From Alisma plantago-aquatica (Eukaryota; Streptophyta; Magnoliopsida; Alismatales; Alismataceae), in NCBI GenBank assembly GCA_963693085.1, contig OY856409.1, positions 241,743,058 to 241,807,057 on the forward strand: 64,000 nucleotides of DNA, given 5' to 3'. The position numbers were made by a program, and so were the translations under genes. Within the stretch, counting starts at the first letter, position 1. The number at the start of each line of letters is the position of its first letter. This document shows positions 23,873-37,364 of the stretch, piece after piece. A model generated the notes under the pieces. The model worked only from the letters and a program-made list of their open reading frames with translations. It did no database searches and was not told the DNA's origin.

Positions 23873-25690
23873 TGATGACATCACTTTTCATATATATCTC
23901 ATAAATATTTCATAATATAAAATCATCTGATACACTAATAATGATCATAAAATCCCTCATGATAAACTTAGTAATCTAATACTCTATTTTGACTACGTTA
24001 CCCTTGAAAATGTAGAAAATTTGACTCAAAATCATGAAGCTTGATAGACAACCTATTGACCTCCAAGGTCAATCATTATTCATAAAGAAGATCTCAAGTA
24101 AAGTAAGGATTTTACCATAAATAAACATCCTAGGACAATCAAAGTACCAAACTCAAAGATATCATTAGATAATCCATTGTCCTGGTGAATTAACAATAGC
24201 ACTAATTGACGACAAGTTTGATTAACCTACTAGAAGGTTGTTGACCCCCAGATCGATGGGGTTTAATCCAATACAAGTTTGATACAAAATTAATAATACA
24301 AGCTTGATAATGAATCCATCAAGTTGTTTCTTTCCAATTCACCATTGACCTCTCAGTTGATAGTTCCCAAAATAGCCTATTGAGCTTGAAAATAACACTA
24401 GAGATCAAACACTCAGAGCAATCGACCTCCTTAAGAACTTTAACCTAAGGTGATGAAGAATCAATTGATCTAAATAGACATCGACCTTCTAGGTCAATGT
24501 AGGAAGATCAAGGGTCAGCTCCATGTAGACCAATCATAGGTTGACAAGGGGTTGGTCATACCCTATAAATAAGACCCAATGCATCAATTTCAAGGCATCT
24601 TGTTTTCAATGAATATGATGAGACGTTGTTGTAGAGACTAAGAGCAATACTAGAAAATTTGACCTAGCTAGTTAGATAGACCTAGCCAGAGCAATCAAAC
24701 TCTAGTCTTGCAACTAGCCATCTCCACCATCAGATTGATGGAACCACCTTGACAAAGTTCTACTGTGATAGAAGTATAAGTGATCCACCTCCCCAAGTTT
24801 GGTTGGGATATCAATTGACCTCTCTAAGGCAAATGTCTCTCTACCAAATTAATTCATAAGCTGGGTATATCAATCCCTAGACTTGATCCACCCATGTATC
24901 GACCTCTTCTCCCTTCTATTGCAATTTAAGTATTTTATTTTAAGAACTATGACTTATTTAAGTTATAATTTGATAATTTCTTTCACAATCATTGGCTAAA
25001 CTCATTATCTAGGGTTGGGAGTAGCCTTTGTTCCCTATCAACCATATAATCTTTCCTCATTCAATAGAAACATATATTCTTGCATTTTTGTTTTCATACT
25101 CCTATTAAATGCATTGCTTGTTTGATTAACTACCTTCTTGTGATGTCTAATCTAAATAAATGTGAGAGAATAAGTTAGGAAGATCTATGAGTATGGATTA
25201 CTAAAAAGACACAAGAGTGATGCTTACTATAGAAAAATTCATACATTTATCCTTAATCTATTGGTTATCATCTCGAGAGAGAGGTACCATTACATAGAAA
25301 TTTAATAGCATCTCAAGAGAAGGAAGGTGTATATATCTTTTATGATTGCTTGCAAAATATGTACCTAATATATATGAATTGGAAGAGAAGATTTTATGTG
25401 GTCAACGTTTGTTTGATCTTTCATAACTTTGATTTACTATTTTAAATAGATTAATTTGTTCCTTAACTGGAATACTAAATTCATTCCTTTTGATTTGATT
25501 AGACTTCGACAATCCTTTTTGTTCTGATGTTTTTGTTTTTCCTTATCTCTATGTTTGACCCCATATTACTATGATAGACTATGTATTGAGTTTCAGACTC
25601 TCTTGAAGTCAGGTATAAATATTAAAGTACAATATCTTTGAATAGGAAATTATTTTTACACTTTTGACCCACCTTGAAGAGTGATCACAC
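23873..25690 (+). repeat. Right LTR of the Athila-like element
   Basis: It starts TGATGACATCAC after a short purine-rich tract and matches the left LTR block by block to about GAGTGATCA near 25690. The two copies are strongly diverged, indicating an old insertion. Confidence 0.8.
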
Positions 25691-28600
25691 GCATAAGGTA
25701 GGTTGTAATAGGGGATTAGATCCATGACCATGTATAAAAATTAGAATTTTTGTGGTATAATCTAAATTTCAAGTCTGATTTTTGCTAGAACATCTTTAAC
25801 TACACCATAAAAGGAAGTTGTTTTGTTGATTATGGTTTAATGCCATAGGGGTTTCTTATCCAAATGAGCATACTGGCGGGGGATATGTTGAGACATATTG
25901 TATTTTCAATCAATCATGCAAGAATTTTGATATCTACGTATATGGTAATGATAAGCAACGTCCATTTGTTGTTCCCCCTTCATGTATTTGTTCTCAAAGA
26001 ATGATACCTCTATGGATTTGTGATGGGTTTGATGGTGGCTATGAGTGCATATAGTTTAACATTTTGGAGCAAAGAATCCTTCAGGGTCTTCATCACATCT
26101 TCTAAATTTTTCATACTAGTTTGTATAATGTCATCCATAGATACTTCTACTTCAAGATCATTTAAGATTTGACTTATTCTCCTTTTGTACTAGTTTCTTC
26201 ACACAACTCTAGGGCGGGAGGTACTTGCCTTGTGTTGACTGTTGCAATGAGGATTATCTGAATCTTTTATTTTATTATCAATTCTACAACATCTATAGGA
26301 CTCCTTCATAGAAACTAATCTTCATTTTCCTTTTGTCTATGGATGGAGGAGTGTCAGCTAAGGTGTCTAGGACCAAAATTTGGGTTGGTGTAGAGACATG
26401 GATATCCCTCTTTTTTTTCTTTGAGCTTGTATTATCACCAATATCATAGTTGAATTGAACTAGTACAACCATGGTATGATGATTGGTGTGACGATGATAG
26501 TATTAGTTCTTTTGGTATCCATATGGATTGAACATTCTATATTGGACGTGCCCCTCATATGAAAACTAATCATTGTACGCCTTAAGGGGTCATGGGCTTT
26601 TGTTGTTAGATAGAAGCAATTATGTTGGCACTCTGACACCAATTACAAAGGTATTTCATTAAATATCAGACTAAACCTATAAATATCCTCGACCGTAGTC
26701 ATGGAACTTACGGCTATGAATTGCAAGAGGTGTTGGATAGTGGGTTGGATGGTAATGAGGGAATTTCCCAAGGGAGTAACCTTCCTTTTGGGCTTTGTTC
26801 GCCCTTCTACCAATGCAAATGTAAACTTCACATCTCCTGGAGATGGATTTTTTCTATGTCTTCTTGCACTAGTGGATGGAATGGTGGTGGTGTACACATG
26901 TAAATTTGATTGGGTTGATATTGATATTGATATTTTGGTGTAGTGTAAGTGGTTCGAAATATTGTGTATTAGCTAGCACCATTCAGACTTGTTGTAGTTG
27001 TGGAGTCACTCTAACACATTTAATTTGTGGTTGTTGAGATTGATTCAAGTTTCTTGGGTGGAAAACTTTCAACTTCTATCATTGAGGTCATTGGATGGAA
27101 TTAGTCCTTCCCCTATTGTAGAATGAACATTCTTATCCTGGGTATTCTATGTCCAATTTTTTTGTTTATTTGTCATTGAAGATGTAGTTGGAGGCTGGAA
27201 AGTGAGGCAATATTTTGGTAGACCATTTTCTATGGAATTTCAACTTGGATTCCTCCTTTAATCAATTAAGGTAATGTGTTGATCATTTGAGATATAGAAA
27301 CTCGATAAATCGATGTGAGTATTCTATTATCACCATATCAAGTGCCTCTTTATGTATTGGATTAAACTATACATTTTCTATTAACTCCCTCCATCTCCTA
27401 AAAACAATTAGAGAAGCTATTTGTCTTTTGTTATACCACCTAAAGATCTTCTTTGGTTGGGTTTTGTTCAAGATATCTGGAATTTTGATCAATGAATTTC
27501 CCATCCAATTATGTCCTAGTAGTGAGTGATGTCAAATTAATCTTGCTTGTTGTGCACTGGTAAGGTTTGAGAAAAGCATCTAATCAGTATCTTATCATCC
27601 TTTCATACTTCTACCATGTTATAGAAGTATGACATGATGTGAGTGAGTGGATATCCTTTCCAAAGTACTTGTGAAACTTCTACATATCAAGGATATTTCG
27701 AAAACTTTCATCAAGGAAATGAAAAAAGTCATGGAAGGTTTAGACTTCATCCTTATTTCCCTCTAATTGTAAGAGTATGTAAAGGATCTCGAGCATGATG
27801 GGGTGTGCTTTTGTAGAATCCTGAGTTGGCACCACTTTAATTTTTGCAACTATCAGTTGAACTAATAGTTTGATAATCATTGTTAGTGATGTCTATACCG
27901 ATGGAGGAAACCCATATGTCCCTCCATGTACAAATTTTACCAGGGGGTGGTAGAGAATAATATACTCGCTGTTGGAAAATACTCCTTTTACATTCCCATG
28001 TTATACATGGTGAATATTTTGGGTACCCTAATATGTGTCTTTGGAATCCTCATTAGTAACCTTGACTTACTCTTCCTTCTTATCCTCTTTGATATTGATG
28101 TCATTGATAAAAATGGATTTTTTCTATTATTGAGGAGTCAATATCGAATTAATCTTTATATGCGATGAGTATTGTTATGTCCTAGGCCACATACTAGGTT
28201 GTTGCACATATAGGTTCTACTTGATGTATGGAAAAGAATGTGTTGATGAGCTTGCATATTGGGAGCATTGGATCAAAGTCCCCACAAGTGATGCATGATA
28301 TATATATATACTTGAATTTGAAAATTATATATAAGGAATGTTGATTCTCCACTTTAAGGGGGATTGTTGAGGAACCTGCACAAATGTCAGGGTTTTCAAA
28401 ACCTGTGTAATATCTTTTTACTTCTCAATTGAAATGGGTTTGTATTTATTGTTATGGTCAACACCTCTTTTGGAACCACTTTGGATTGTATTTTAGAAAC
28501 ACCATAATGTGGCCTTCTCAACCAAATTCTTGTACAACCAAGTTTTGCTGACTCTCTTGATGACCTAAAACTCATATTAACACAGTTAAATCATGTGGCT

Positions 28601-31138
28601 CAATTTTAAATATATAAATACATAGTCATTAGGTAAACCTTCTTCCCATAGTTAAAATATAAAAAGTAAATTGATTTGCCCATTATTTAGGAGAGTTCGA
28701 AAGGATACTCCTTTGTCTCCTACAATTGTTTTGCATGAATGACACCATCAAAAGAGTTTTTAAGATATATGAAGGGTAACTAGTGCACACCCCTAGTTCG
28801 ATCTATATAGAAGAACTTTCTTAGATTATCTCAAGACATACCTAGTAGCATTGTATTTGTCTATTATAAAGGGGTGAAGCTAGGATGGTATCTAGGGACA
28901 AGGTGACCTATTTCAAACTCGTGGTTGTGGCTCAGTATCCATATACTCTTTGTGGTGTATGAGATTACTTTATCCTAAAGGGAGAGTTAGTGAGAGAATT
29001 TACTTGGAAAAATAGTAAGATAGAATAATATAGGACCATGCAAGATTAAGGCAGCCTACTCCAGGCCAGTGGTTGTATCTAGTTAACTATCTTCCCCTAG
29101 TTTCATCAATCCATTGAAGTAGTACCAAATTTATATGGCTTCCAAATGCCCCTATGATGCTCTTGTTTTTACTCAATTTTATTATATCTCTCCTCAACCA
29201 CATCACAAAAAGGAAAAGGAGGGATTGTATATACCCCTTGAGTGACCTCGAGTTGTCAAAGGAGTTCCAAATCTTTTGGGCAGAAAATGTATGTATGTCA
29301 CCGTCATTCTTACTTGAATCAGTTGTTGCATTCTAGGACATATCCTTATAATAGAAAGATGGGGGAAATGTATGAAAAAGTAAGGTCCCATTTGGAACTG
29401 AAGGTAGGAAGAGTGGATCAAGTTTTAGGTGTTTGTCATGGGCTTTTGCACCCGGTATAAGGACTTAGTCCAGTACCATGGAATATGAAAGTGAAAGTAG
29501 GGTGATGACCTAGTTTTAGGTCATGGTCCAGGACTCTAGTGACGTAGGAAAATGCAAGGTGGAAATTGTGATAATAGGTGAGTTCTTATTCAAGTTAGAA
29601 GATCCTTTGGATTCGGTAGAATTGATATACATGCAACATAATTTTGTTGTAAATCATGATATGTAGTTTTGTACTAGATTTGTGATCGACCAGCTTACTG
29701 AACAATTGTGAAGCTTTGTTTGAGAGAATAAAGATGAATGGGAAGTCCATTCAAGAAAGGATTTTTTGGTAAAATACGGAGGTATGAGTAAATCAAGTCT
29801 AAATAATATAGTTGTAAGGTACAATCTCAATGTGATTGGTTCATGCAATCACTCAACTTGTAGGTAAAATTTGGTATCCTTTCTGTGTGAGTCTAAAGGT
29901 TTAAAAACTAGTTTTCTGAAGATCAAGGTTTACTAAAGAGGTTTTCTTGAAATGGGTAGCCTTCACGTGCGTACCAATGATTTACACATGAGTGGTTGGC
30001 TCATAAGGAAAAATCATAATTGGGTAGCCTTTATGAGTGGATCAAATCTATCTGGGAAAACTTGTTGAAGTGTAAGATTCCTTTAGTGCTAATTTTGACA
30101 TCCTTCTAAACAAAGTAATCCACTAGAAAGAAGGAAATTAGAAACTCAAGAAGATTCAAACGACAATGGTAAATTTTAGTAGACAAACAACACAGTGTAG
30201 GCTGTGAAATTTTGGTAAGTTATATATTGAAATCTTGGCAGCCTACTGGAGAAAGTAGTTGTGAGATTGTTTGGTGAGATCTTCAAATCTTTTGGAAGAT
30301 TTTCTACATAAAGAGAATGTAGTAATCTAGAGATTGTTTGATGATATTGTTGTTTTAAGCATGAAGGTGTTAGCAATCAATAGACAATATATGCAAGATG
30401 ATTATCAATCAACAATTTCAAGATATAGAGAAAGAAACAATCTTTGAATTTTGTAACACAAGAAACAATTTTAAGATGTATATGTAGAATATAAAACATT
30501 CCCCATTTTGACCATGAGTTTAAATGTGATTTTCATTGTTACTCAGGCATGACATGTATAGGAGGGGTTGGTCCTTAAATTCTCTATGTGTGATGGCACA
30601 CATCAGGGTGTAACCCAACTTTTTTGAATTGAGTAATACTCCCAATACACCTTGTGGCTATGGCAGTCATAATCAGTCATGAATGCTAGGAGAAGTGAGA
30701 TTCATGAAGGCTTTTGCATTTCTAACATTGCACTTTGTTGTTACCTTTACTAACACCCTCACACCTCATACTAATATGCAACATGAATGTTTGCACTCAT
30801 TCTATAGATGTATGGATTTGTAGGTGTACAGTGCATGTGAAAAATTTTACACTCTTAATTGTAGTCCCATGATAGAAAGATAATAAAAGTAAATAACAAG
30901 GATAAATGGCAAGTGGGCATGAAACATTCCATTTATTCTCAAAGACAATTCAAACATGAAAATAAGAAATTGTGGAAGTATAAGGAAAGTAAAACCTTTT
31001 TGATGATCAAATATTCCTCTTCCTTTGTGAGTGTGTGTGTGTTTTCATAGGAAGCTAAAAAGGAAACAAAGCAACGAACAAACAGATAAACATAAGGGAA
31101 AGAAAAAAGAAACAATAAGAAAAACAAAAAGATATATG
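25691..31138. other. Decayed retroelement-like DNA; no intact gene
   Basis: Short minus-strand open pieces at 26460-26642 and 26643-26897 are low-stop and could be gag relics of the minus-strand element interrupted by the Athila-like insertion, but I see no diagnostic motif. A short (AT)n run lies near 28298-28310. The rest (28.3-31.1 kb) is AT-rich, with no RNA gene or clear repeat seen. Confidence 0.35.
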
Positions 31139-31470
31139 AAGAGCAAACCCTAAAAGGGAAGTGGATATGGAATCCCTAAAATGGAAGCAAAAAGCAAACC
31201 CAAAAAGGGAAGCAAAATTAGCAACAATAATAGGGAGTCAAAGAGAAGCCCCTATAAGGAAAGAAAAGAGTGAACACTAATAGGGAAGTGAAAATAAAAA
31301 ACCTGATAGAGAAGCCAAGAGAAACCATAAAAGGGAAGTGCAGAGTAAACTCTAAAAGGGATGGAATATAGCAACCCTAAAAGGGAAGCAAAGAATAAAC
31401 CCTAACATGAAAGTGAAAATGGAAACACAGGAAGAAAAGCAAAAAATGGAACTAGTAAGCAAACTCTAAC
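31139..31470. repeat. Degenerate minisatellite, AAACCCTAAAAGGGAAGC-type unit
   Basis: Variants of AAACCCTAAAAGGGAAG recur about ten times with irregular spacing near 25-35 bp. On the minus strand the unit reads as CTTCCCTTTTAGGGTTT, as seen in leaders of plant gypsy LTRs, but here as an array. Confidence 0.7.
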
Positions 31471-31699
31471 GTAGACTAAAAGAAAAAGGAAGCTTGATAA
31501 CTAAAATTAGATATTAAAAATTTTAGTATTGTATAGTAGAGTCATTAGACTATATTACTCATAAATAAAAATCTATCGAACAACTAATATCTTTGGTCAC
31601 ATGTAAGCTAAGAGGAAAGCACAAAAATGATTAAAAAAATTGAGTAATAACCTTAGTTTATATGAAAAACTAGGAAAACTATGGATTCACATATAAATT

Positions 31700-33000
31700 A
31701 GTGGAAAGACAAAAAGGTTGAAAAAGGACTTCACCTGAGGGCAGATATAGAGTGGAAATTTGTACAATAAACCAAGATAGGAAATCTTGTTACGAATGGG
31801 GAAGGTATTAGGCATCACCACATCCCTAAAAACATGTATTTCTATTTGTATTCAAGTTCATAAAATTTTGATTTGGTTTGATTATTGAGAAAAAAGAAAG
31901 AAAGAAAGCAAACATATTTTAGATTTTTGAACCTTCGGGGACTGGAGATGACCATGACTTTGCCTTCATCATCCTTGAAGACCCTATTTTTTTAATATGA
32001 GATCCCAAGTGCCATAGGAACTCCCATAGTGGAGACCATCTTCTACGATTGTAATAAAATGTGAGAAGTAAAGAAAGGTTGTGGGGGAGAGATCAAATAT
32101 AAACCAAGAAGTACTTTTGTTAGAGTAAATCAAGTTACAAAACAACTAGATTACATGGTAGTTGATCTACATGTGTGCTTATAGTCAACGAGAAATTAAA
32201 TTATTATGGAAAATAATCATTTGAAGTGGTCCTAGTAGTTATTTTTGAATGAGCAGTTAAAAAGTTTAGGAAAACAATTAGAACAATTCTAGAAAGAGGG
32301 TTAGAGCAGTTCTAGATAAGAAGTTAAATTATATGCATAAGCAATTATAGATGGTAACTCAATAAGAAACTATGTTGCCTCTTTACTATCTTGATAATCT
32401 TTTGGTATAGGAGAATCCATTGTGGTAGATGAAGGATCTTCTAGTCACATGGGAAATGGAAAGTAAAAAGAGAAGGATTTTCATTCTAGGGCTTTAGAAG
32501 AGTCAAAATGGGTTGTGATTGAATGTTGGTATGGGGAAATTCAGGGGTTCAAAGATTCAGAGAGAATCTTCTAGAACATGACCAGTAGAACGTTACATTC
32601 CTCTGGGCATGCCGCTGGTGAAATGTTGGACTCTTTCACATGGCACCCTAGTAGAGCATCGAATTCCAACAGGTGTCCCCAGGCAGAACTATTAAAATGT
32701 TCAATATCTGAGTTTCTAGATTTTTTGGATGATTTTGGAGATATCTTAGATAGAAAAATACTTGGATCACTAGTTTGAGATATATGACGAACAATAATTT
32801 GATTGAATAAAGGAAATGGTAGATAAAACTTCATGGCGAGGTCTTTCTTTTATTCTCAAAAGTATGAAATTATTAAGATATTCAATTACGATAATGGAAA
32901 AGAGAGAAGTAATGAATTTCTCATGGGATTTAAAAAAAAATTATATTCAATATGATTCAACTCGTTAATCTATAAAAAATAAAAAAAATCAATCTAATGA
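31700..33000 (-). mobile_element. Decayed LTR-like copy, right member of a distant pair
   Basis: Same-orientation diverged copy of 11220-12950. With the minus-strand integrase remnant at 14170-14787 it suggests an old minus-strand gypsy element spanning about 11-33 kb, with the Athila-like element nested in it. The two copies could instead be separate insertions of one family; no matching termini or target duplications were found. Confidence 0.5.
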
Positions 33001-33711
33001 AAAATTATACTTAAGTCTAAAGAATTATATTTTTTGTACATGAAGTCTAGAAATGTGGCAAACAAATGAAAAGATTGGATTATACAAACGTAAAAATATG
33101 AAAAATGTGGAATAATTGGACAAACTCCATAATTAGAAAAGAAGACATTTAAACTCGATCGTTGAATGAATGACCAGAAATTGAGTGGAATAAATATTGT
33201 GCAAAAAATTCAATTAATAATCGAAATAATTTTGTAATCATATACAAAACTAATTTGTTTAGCCGAAATAGAAAAAACCATATGCATGTTTTATATTATA
33301 TAAAATAAGAACACTAACTTTAACTATACCTTAAACGATAGTCGATGATAAAAATGCAAATTTTTCTATTTGATTAGTTACAAAAGTCTCTTTTACAAAC
33401 CATTTCAATGATTATTATGTTGTATTTATTCAAGTGGACTACTACTCATCCTATTAATTTACCATCGGTGATAAAGTTGGTGCGTGATAAGCTTGTCTAT
33501 ATAAATCAACCAATTCCACTTCATTGTTGTAAAAAGATATGTTCATTTACGGTCTTAAAAAATTTAATTGAAATCATTGATGAATTTAACTAATATAATT
33601 TGTGTTAGGCCATCAAGGTTTTCTGATTCAATTGTAACTAAAAATTTTTTGCCACCTAACCCTTCACATTATCCAGATAATATGTGAATAATGAGTTAAA
33701 CTTTTGTCAAA

Positions 33712-35035
33712 CTCACGCGGGTCAAGCGCGCCTCACGTGCAGCTGAAACCAGCCGCCAAACCGCATCCACATGGCAAAGGGTGATTGGGTGGTTTTTAAA
33801 AATTATGCAATAGACAAATACATTTGTTTCGTGTATAACTTTTGACCATAATGAATTTTTTAATAAAACAAAAATCATTGGATTCATTATGAAAAATGCA
33901 TTCTAACAAGCCTAATATTGACATATTTTTGAGAAAAAAATATTAAAATTATATATAGGTTAATTGACACCCAAAGATGGTTCATTGATGCCAAAAAATA
34001 GTTCATTATCACCTAATATATAAAAATGATGCTAAAGTAAATATTGTATGTGTTATATCACATCTAAGGTAATTTATAACCAAACACTTAAGGTAATTCA
34101 CATTCAAAAACAACATAAGGGCGCCCAAAACTGATTATTGACACTCAAAGATGGTTAATTGACACCCAAAATGGTTCATTGATACCCAAAAGCGTAAAGA
34201 TGGCACCCAAATAAGGTATCGACAACAAAAAATAATGTAAAGACACCCAAATAGGTTTGTATGAAAATCAAGAATTTTAGCAATTTTTTGACGCAATTTA
34301 GTCTTTTTCTACGCTATTTAGCCATTTTTGGATGCTATGGCGCCCATAAATGGTTATTGACACACAAAAATGATTAATTGACACCCAGAAGTATAAAGAT
34401 GATGCTCAAATAAGGTATTAACACCGAAAACAACATAATGACACCCAAAAAGGTATGTTTGACACCTAAGAACCACTTAATGGCGCGTAAAATGGTTCAT
34501 TGACACCCAGAAGTATAATGACGCCCATAAATGGCTATTGACACTCAAAATAGTTAATTGACGCCCAAAAGAGTTCATTGACGCCCAAAAATATAAAAAT
34601 ATTGCCAAATAGGTTTGTTTGACACCTAAGAACAACGTAATGACACTCAAATATAGTTGTATGTATTAAATAGGGTATAAGGATACTTCATGCCCAATAA
34701 TAACTTATTGGCACCTATAAATGGCTGATGACATCCAAAGATGGTTAATTGATGCCCAAAATGGTGCATTGGCATCTAGAATCACCTATTTGTGTAATTT
34801 ATATATTTTTTATTAAAAATATATCAATATTAGTCTTGTTGTAATGTATTTTTCAAAAAAAATCCAATAATTTTTGTTTCGTCAAAAAATTCATCACGGT
34901 TCAAAAGTTATAAGCAAAACGAATTTATTTATCAATTATACAACATCCACTTACCCATCCAATTAAAACCCGACATGTCACCCCCCTCCACCCCTATAAA
35001 ACTACCCACTCACCCAGCTGGCACCCGCGCGTGAG
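33712..35035. mobile_element. Foldback-like element with long terminal inverted repeats
   Basis: The left arm (33712 to about 33965) and right arm (about 34785-35035) are inverted copies. The reverse complement of the left arm gives GTCAATATTAGGCTTGTT, AATCCAATGATTTTTGTTT and CAAAAGTTATA in the order of the right arm, with scattered mismatches. Outer ends are CTCACGCG and CGCGTGAG. No transposase is encoded. Size is 1.3 kb. I could not find a convincing target-site duplication, so the superfamily (MULE-like or foldback) is open. Confidence 0.75.
33966..34785. repeat. Degenerate tandem repeat, GACACCCAAAAATGGTTCATT-like
   Basis: The whole interior of the foldback-like element is made of variants of TTGACACCCAAAAATGG, TTCATTGACGCCCAAAA and GTATAAAGATG, each about 20-36 bp apart. 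No period is exact. It encodes nothing. Confidence 0.85.
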
Positions 35036-35938
35036 GGTACTACACGTGACCATATTATTTTCGGCGAATTATCTACATTGTCATATTACACTACAACCAT
35101 TATTGTCCCAGGTGTACTACATTATTCAAATAGGCGGCTAAGTGGCAACATGGCCTATTCAGGCTATGCAGCCTTTCACACGCTTTTTACCACACACTCC
35201 CATGAACTAAAATTTAAACGAGGCAAGCAAACACGGTGACGCTCTACCTTTCTGCTTGTTCGGTGACGCTCTACCTTTCTGCGTCTGTTCTTATCAACTT
35301 CTGCTCAACTGAACTCGATGATTGCCATTTCCCAGTGAGGTTCATGGTCACTTCTGCTCGCACTTCAAGTCGGAATGTATTGATGAGAGGCTTCAGATAG
35401 GTGTACATAATGAACAGCTATCGAAGCAGTCGAGTGCTTGGCAGAAATGGTGGCGAAGAAGAGTATATCATAGTTTGTGCTCCCTCCTATAAAAAATATT
35501 TGCTACAAAGTTCCCTCGGGGAATAAGCTACGTTGACCTTTCCATTTGTTGCACCTCAGTAGACCCCAAAAATCCACTCATTTTGTGCACAAAAGATACT
35601 ACATATAACATCCTCAATAAAGTAAATCCCGCGTGTTGAACTCTCTGGTTCAAGTGACGCTTACCATTATCATATTAAAATTGCCACTTGGCAATTCCGA
35701 TAGGGTTGTGCTTGATACGTTGCGGAAAAATAGACGAGGAATGACAAGGAGATGGTAACGTGAAAGAAAATTTTGTTAAAATTGTTTAAGTAACTGTGTA
35801 TGGGATAAGGAATAGCGATGACAAAAAATTAAAAAAATATATTTATTACATATATATGGAGGCGGAAAGAGGAAATAGCACACGGTACATACTAGTTACT
35901 TAAATTTTACACCAAGTATTAGAATTTTTCCTTGACAT
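35036..35938. other. Non-coding DNA with one short duplication
   Basis: CGGTGACGCTCTACCTTTCTGC occurs twice in tandem (about 35234-35282); the full shared block is 22 bp. Nothing else is recognised before the 18S fragment. Confidence 0.5.
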
Positions 35939-35948
35939 AGTTGGGGGA

Positions 35949-35999
<51 letters not shown>

Positions 36000-36032
36000 A
36001 GGATCGGCGGATGTTACTTTAAGGACTCCGCC

Positions 36033-36066
<34 letters not shown>

Positions 36067-36071
36067 AGGGA

Positions 36072-36124
<53 letters not shown>

Positions 36125-36159
36125 TAGTGGAGCCTGCGGCTTAATTTGACTCAACACGG

Positions 36160-36212
<53 letters not shown>
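35939..36212 (+). pseudogene. 18S rRNA fragment (274 bp)
   Basis: The sequence follows plant nuclear 18S rRNA from AGTTGGGGG-TCGAAGACGATC through ACCGTCCTAGTCTCAACC, CGCCGGCACCTTATGAG, ACTTAAAGGAATTGACGG and GCGGCTTAATTTGACTC to GACTGAGAGCTCTTTC. It covers roughly the middle of the molecule, just 3' of the centre. A few differences from the usual plant sequence are seen (for example GATCGAAG for GCTCGAAG and CAGTAGTGG for CAGGAGTGG). It ends sharply at 36212, where retroelement A begins. It is a fragment, not a functional gene; a translated frame here is spurious. Confidence 0.95.
36197..36212. repeat. 16-bp 18S-derived target-site duplication, at the 3' end of element A
   Basis: GACTGAGAGCTCTTTC is the last part of the 18S fragment and is repeated exactly at 39833-39848, on the other side of element A. 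Confidence 0.85.
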
Positions 36213-36221
36213 ATCGGAATG

Positions 36222-36238
36222 GTCTATACTAGATAGAC
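36222..36238 (-). other. 3'-tail stem-loop of element A
   Basis: GTCTAT-ACTAG-ATAGAC forms a 6-bp stem ten bases before the 3' junction. The same stem with a different loop occurs in element B at 39858-39875. Confidence 0.65.
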
Positions 36239-37364
36239 GGGTAAATAGAAGAGGAGACCACCAAAAGGTGATACCCTGGTTCCAAAGATTACAAGACATG
36301 GGTGAGGGCACAAGGCCAACACCCATCCGCACCCAACGGCACCAAACAAAAGCCACACCTTACACTCGGGGAGTATCATCGGGGGCCCTTAGAAGGACAG
36401 ACCCCTAGCTAGCCCGAGGAACAGCAAGGCCCACACAGGGGTCAGATTACAAAGGTAGAACCCACGCAGGGGCCATCTAGGTAAACAGGGTAGGGAGGAA
36501 CAACCTATTTTCACCACCTGTTGCCACGACAAGCTGGAACTGATAGGCTGCACCCACTTGGCCGGGGGCCCAAGCAGCAGAAGGAACCTTAACCGATGCG
36601 TCAAGGCTGACCACCACAAGGTCGCGGGACCAAGAACGGGGGGGGGAGGAGGGGGGGCACTGTCCCGAAGGCAAGGGCACCCGGAGGCGCGCACCAGCAT
36701 AAGCCACCCCACGCTCCCACCCCAAACCACCGGGTTGCCACAGACCCGAGCAGAAACCGCACAAGTCAAGCGCTCTACATCCTGGGTAGGGTGACTAGTC
36801 CCACCCAGGCAACACCACAGCCGTACCAAGGCCATGATTACAAGCGCCACAACAAGCCCCTGGAGGGAAGCCCCATAAGGGTTGGGGTACCTGCAGAGAA
36901 GAAGGTACCGCAACGAACGGCAAAGAACGAGTGGAAACCCCTCCGAAGAGACCACTCCACCGAAGACCAGGGAGGGCATCATGTCCAAACAAGGATCAGC
37001 CAGTCCCACCCACCCACCCCGTCGTGGTACAAAGCCGAAGCCCCGACACTCGTCACACCACTCAGGCCCAGCCAGGCAGGGAGCAGATGCGTAGACGGAC
37101 CGCAAAGCCATCAGGCCCCAGCGCCGAGGGCCACCACACTCCTAGGGACAGGTGAAACGAGTAGGGGGAGGTGGGTAAGGTCAACGATGCGCGGGGCAAG
37201 CCCCTCGAACCCCAAGCGAGGAAAACAGAGGCCTAAAGTACCAGGAAGACCACCCCCGGTCGTAAGGCTCGAGCTCGGACCAGGCACCCACCCAAGAGGA
37301 GAAGTGGGGCCCTCTCAGCCAGCCACCAGCGAGGTGGAGAAAACTGGAACAGGCGAACGTGCGA

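Larger units (their letters stand above)
14788..25690 (+). mobile_element. Decayed Athila/Tat-like Ty3/gypsy retrotransposon
   Basis: Two diverged LTRs of about 1.8 kb (14788 to about 16660, 23873 to about 25690) flank remnants of gag, protease, RT, RNase H and integrase in the standard gypsy order on the plus strand. Total length near 10.9 kb is usual for Athila elements. After the left LTR, TGGAACCACATTTAGGGA near 16665 looks like a decayed TGGCGCCG-type primer-binding site. Stops in every domain and high LTR divergence show an old insertion. The element interrupts the minus-strand integrase remnant at 14787. A target-site duplication could not be identified. Confidence 0.8.

Noticed and set aside
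32571..32834. Overlapping short frames on both strands as a gene
   Set aside because: They fall within the right LTR-like copy that matches 12.2-12.4 kb; no domain is seen.
33966..34785. CRISPR-like array in the spaced GACACCC repeats
   Set aside because: Repeats are degenerate, spacing is irregular, there are no unique equal-length spacers, and the context is a plant transposable element.
35939..36212. Functional 18S rRNA gene
   Set aside because: Only about 274 bp of a roughly 1.8-kb gene is present and it is cut sharply at both sides.
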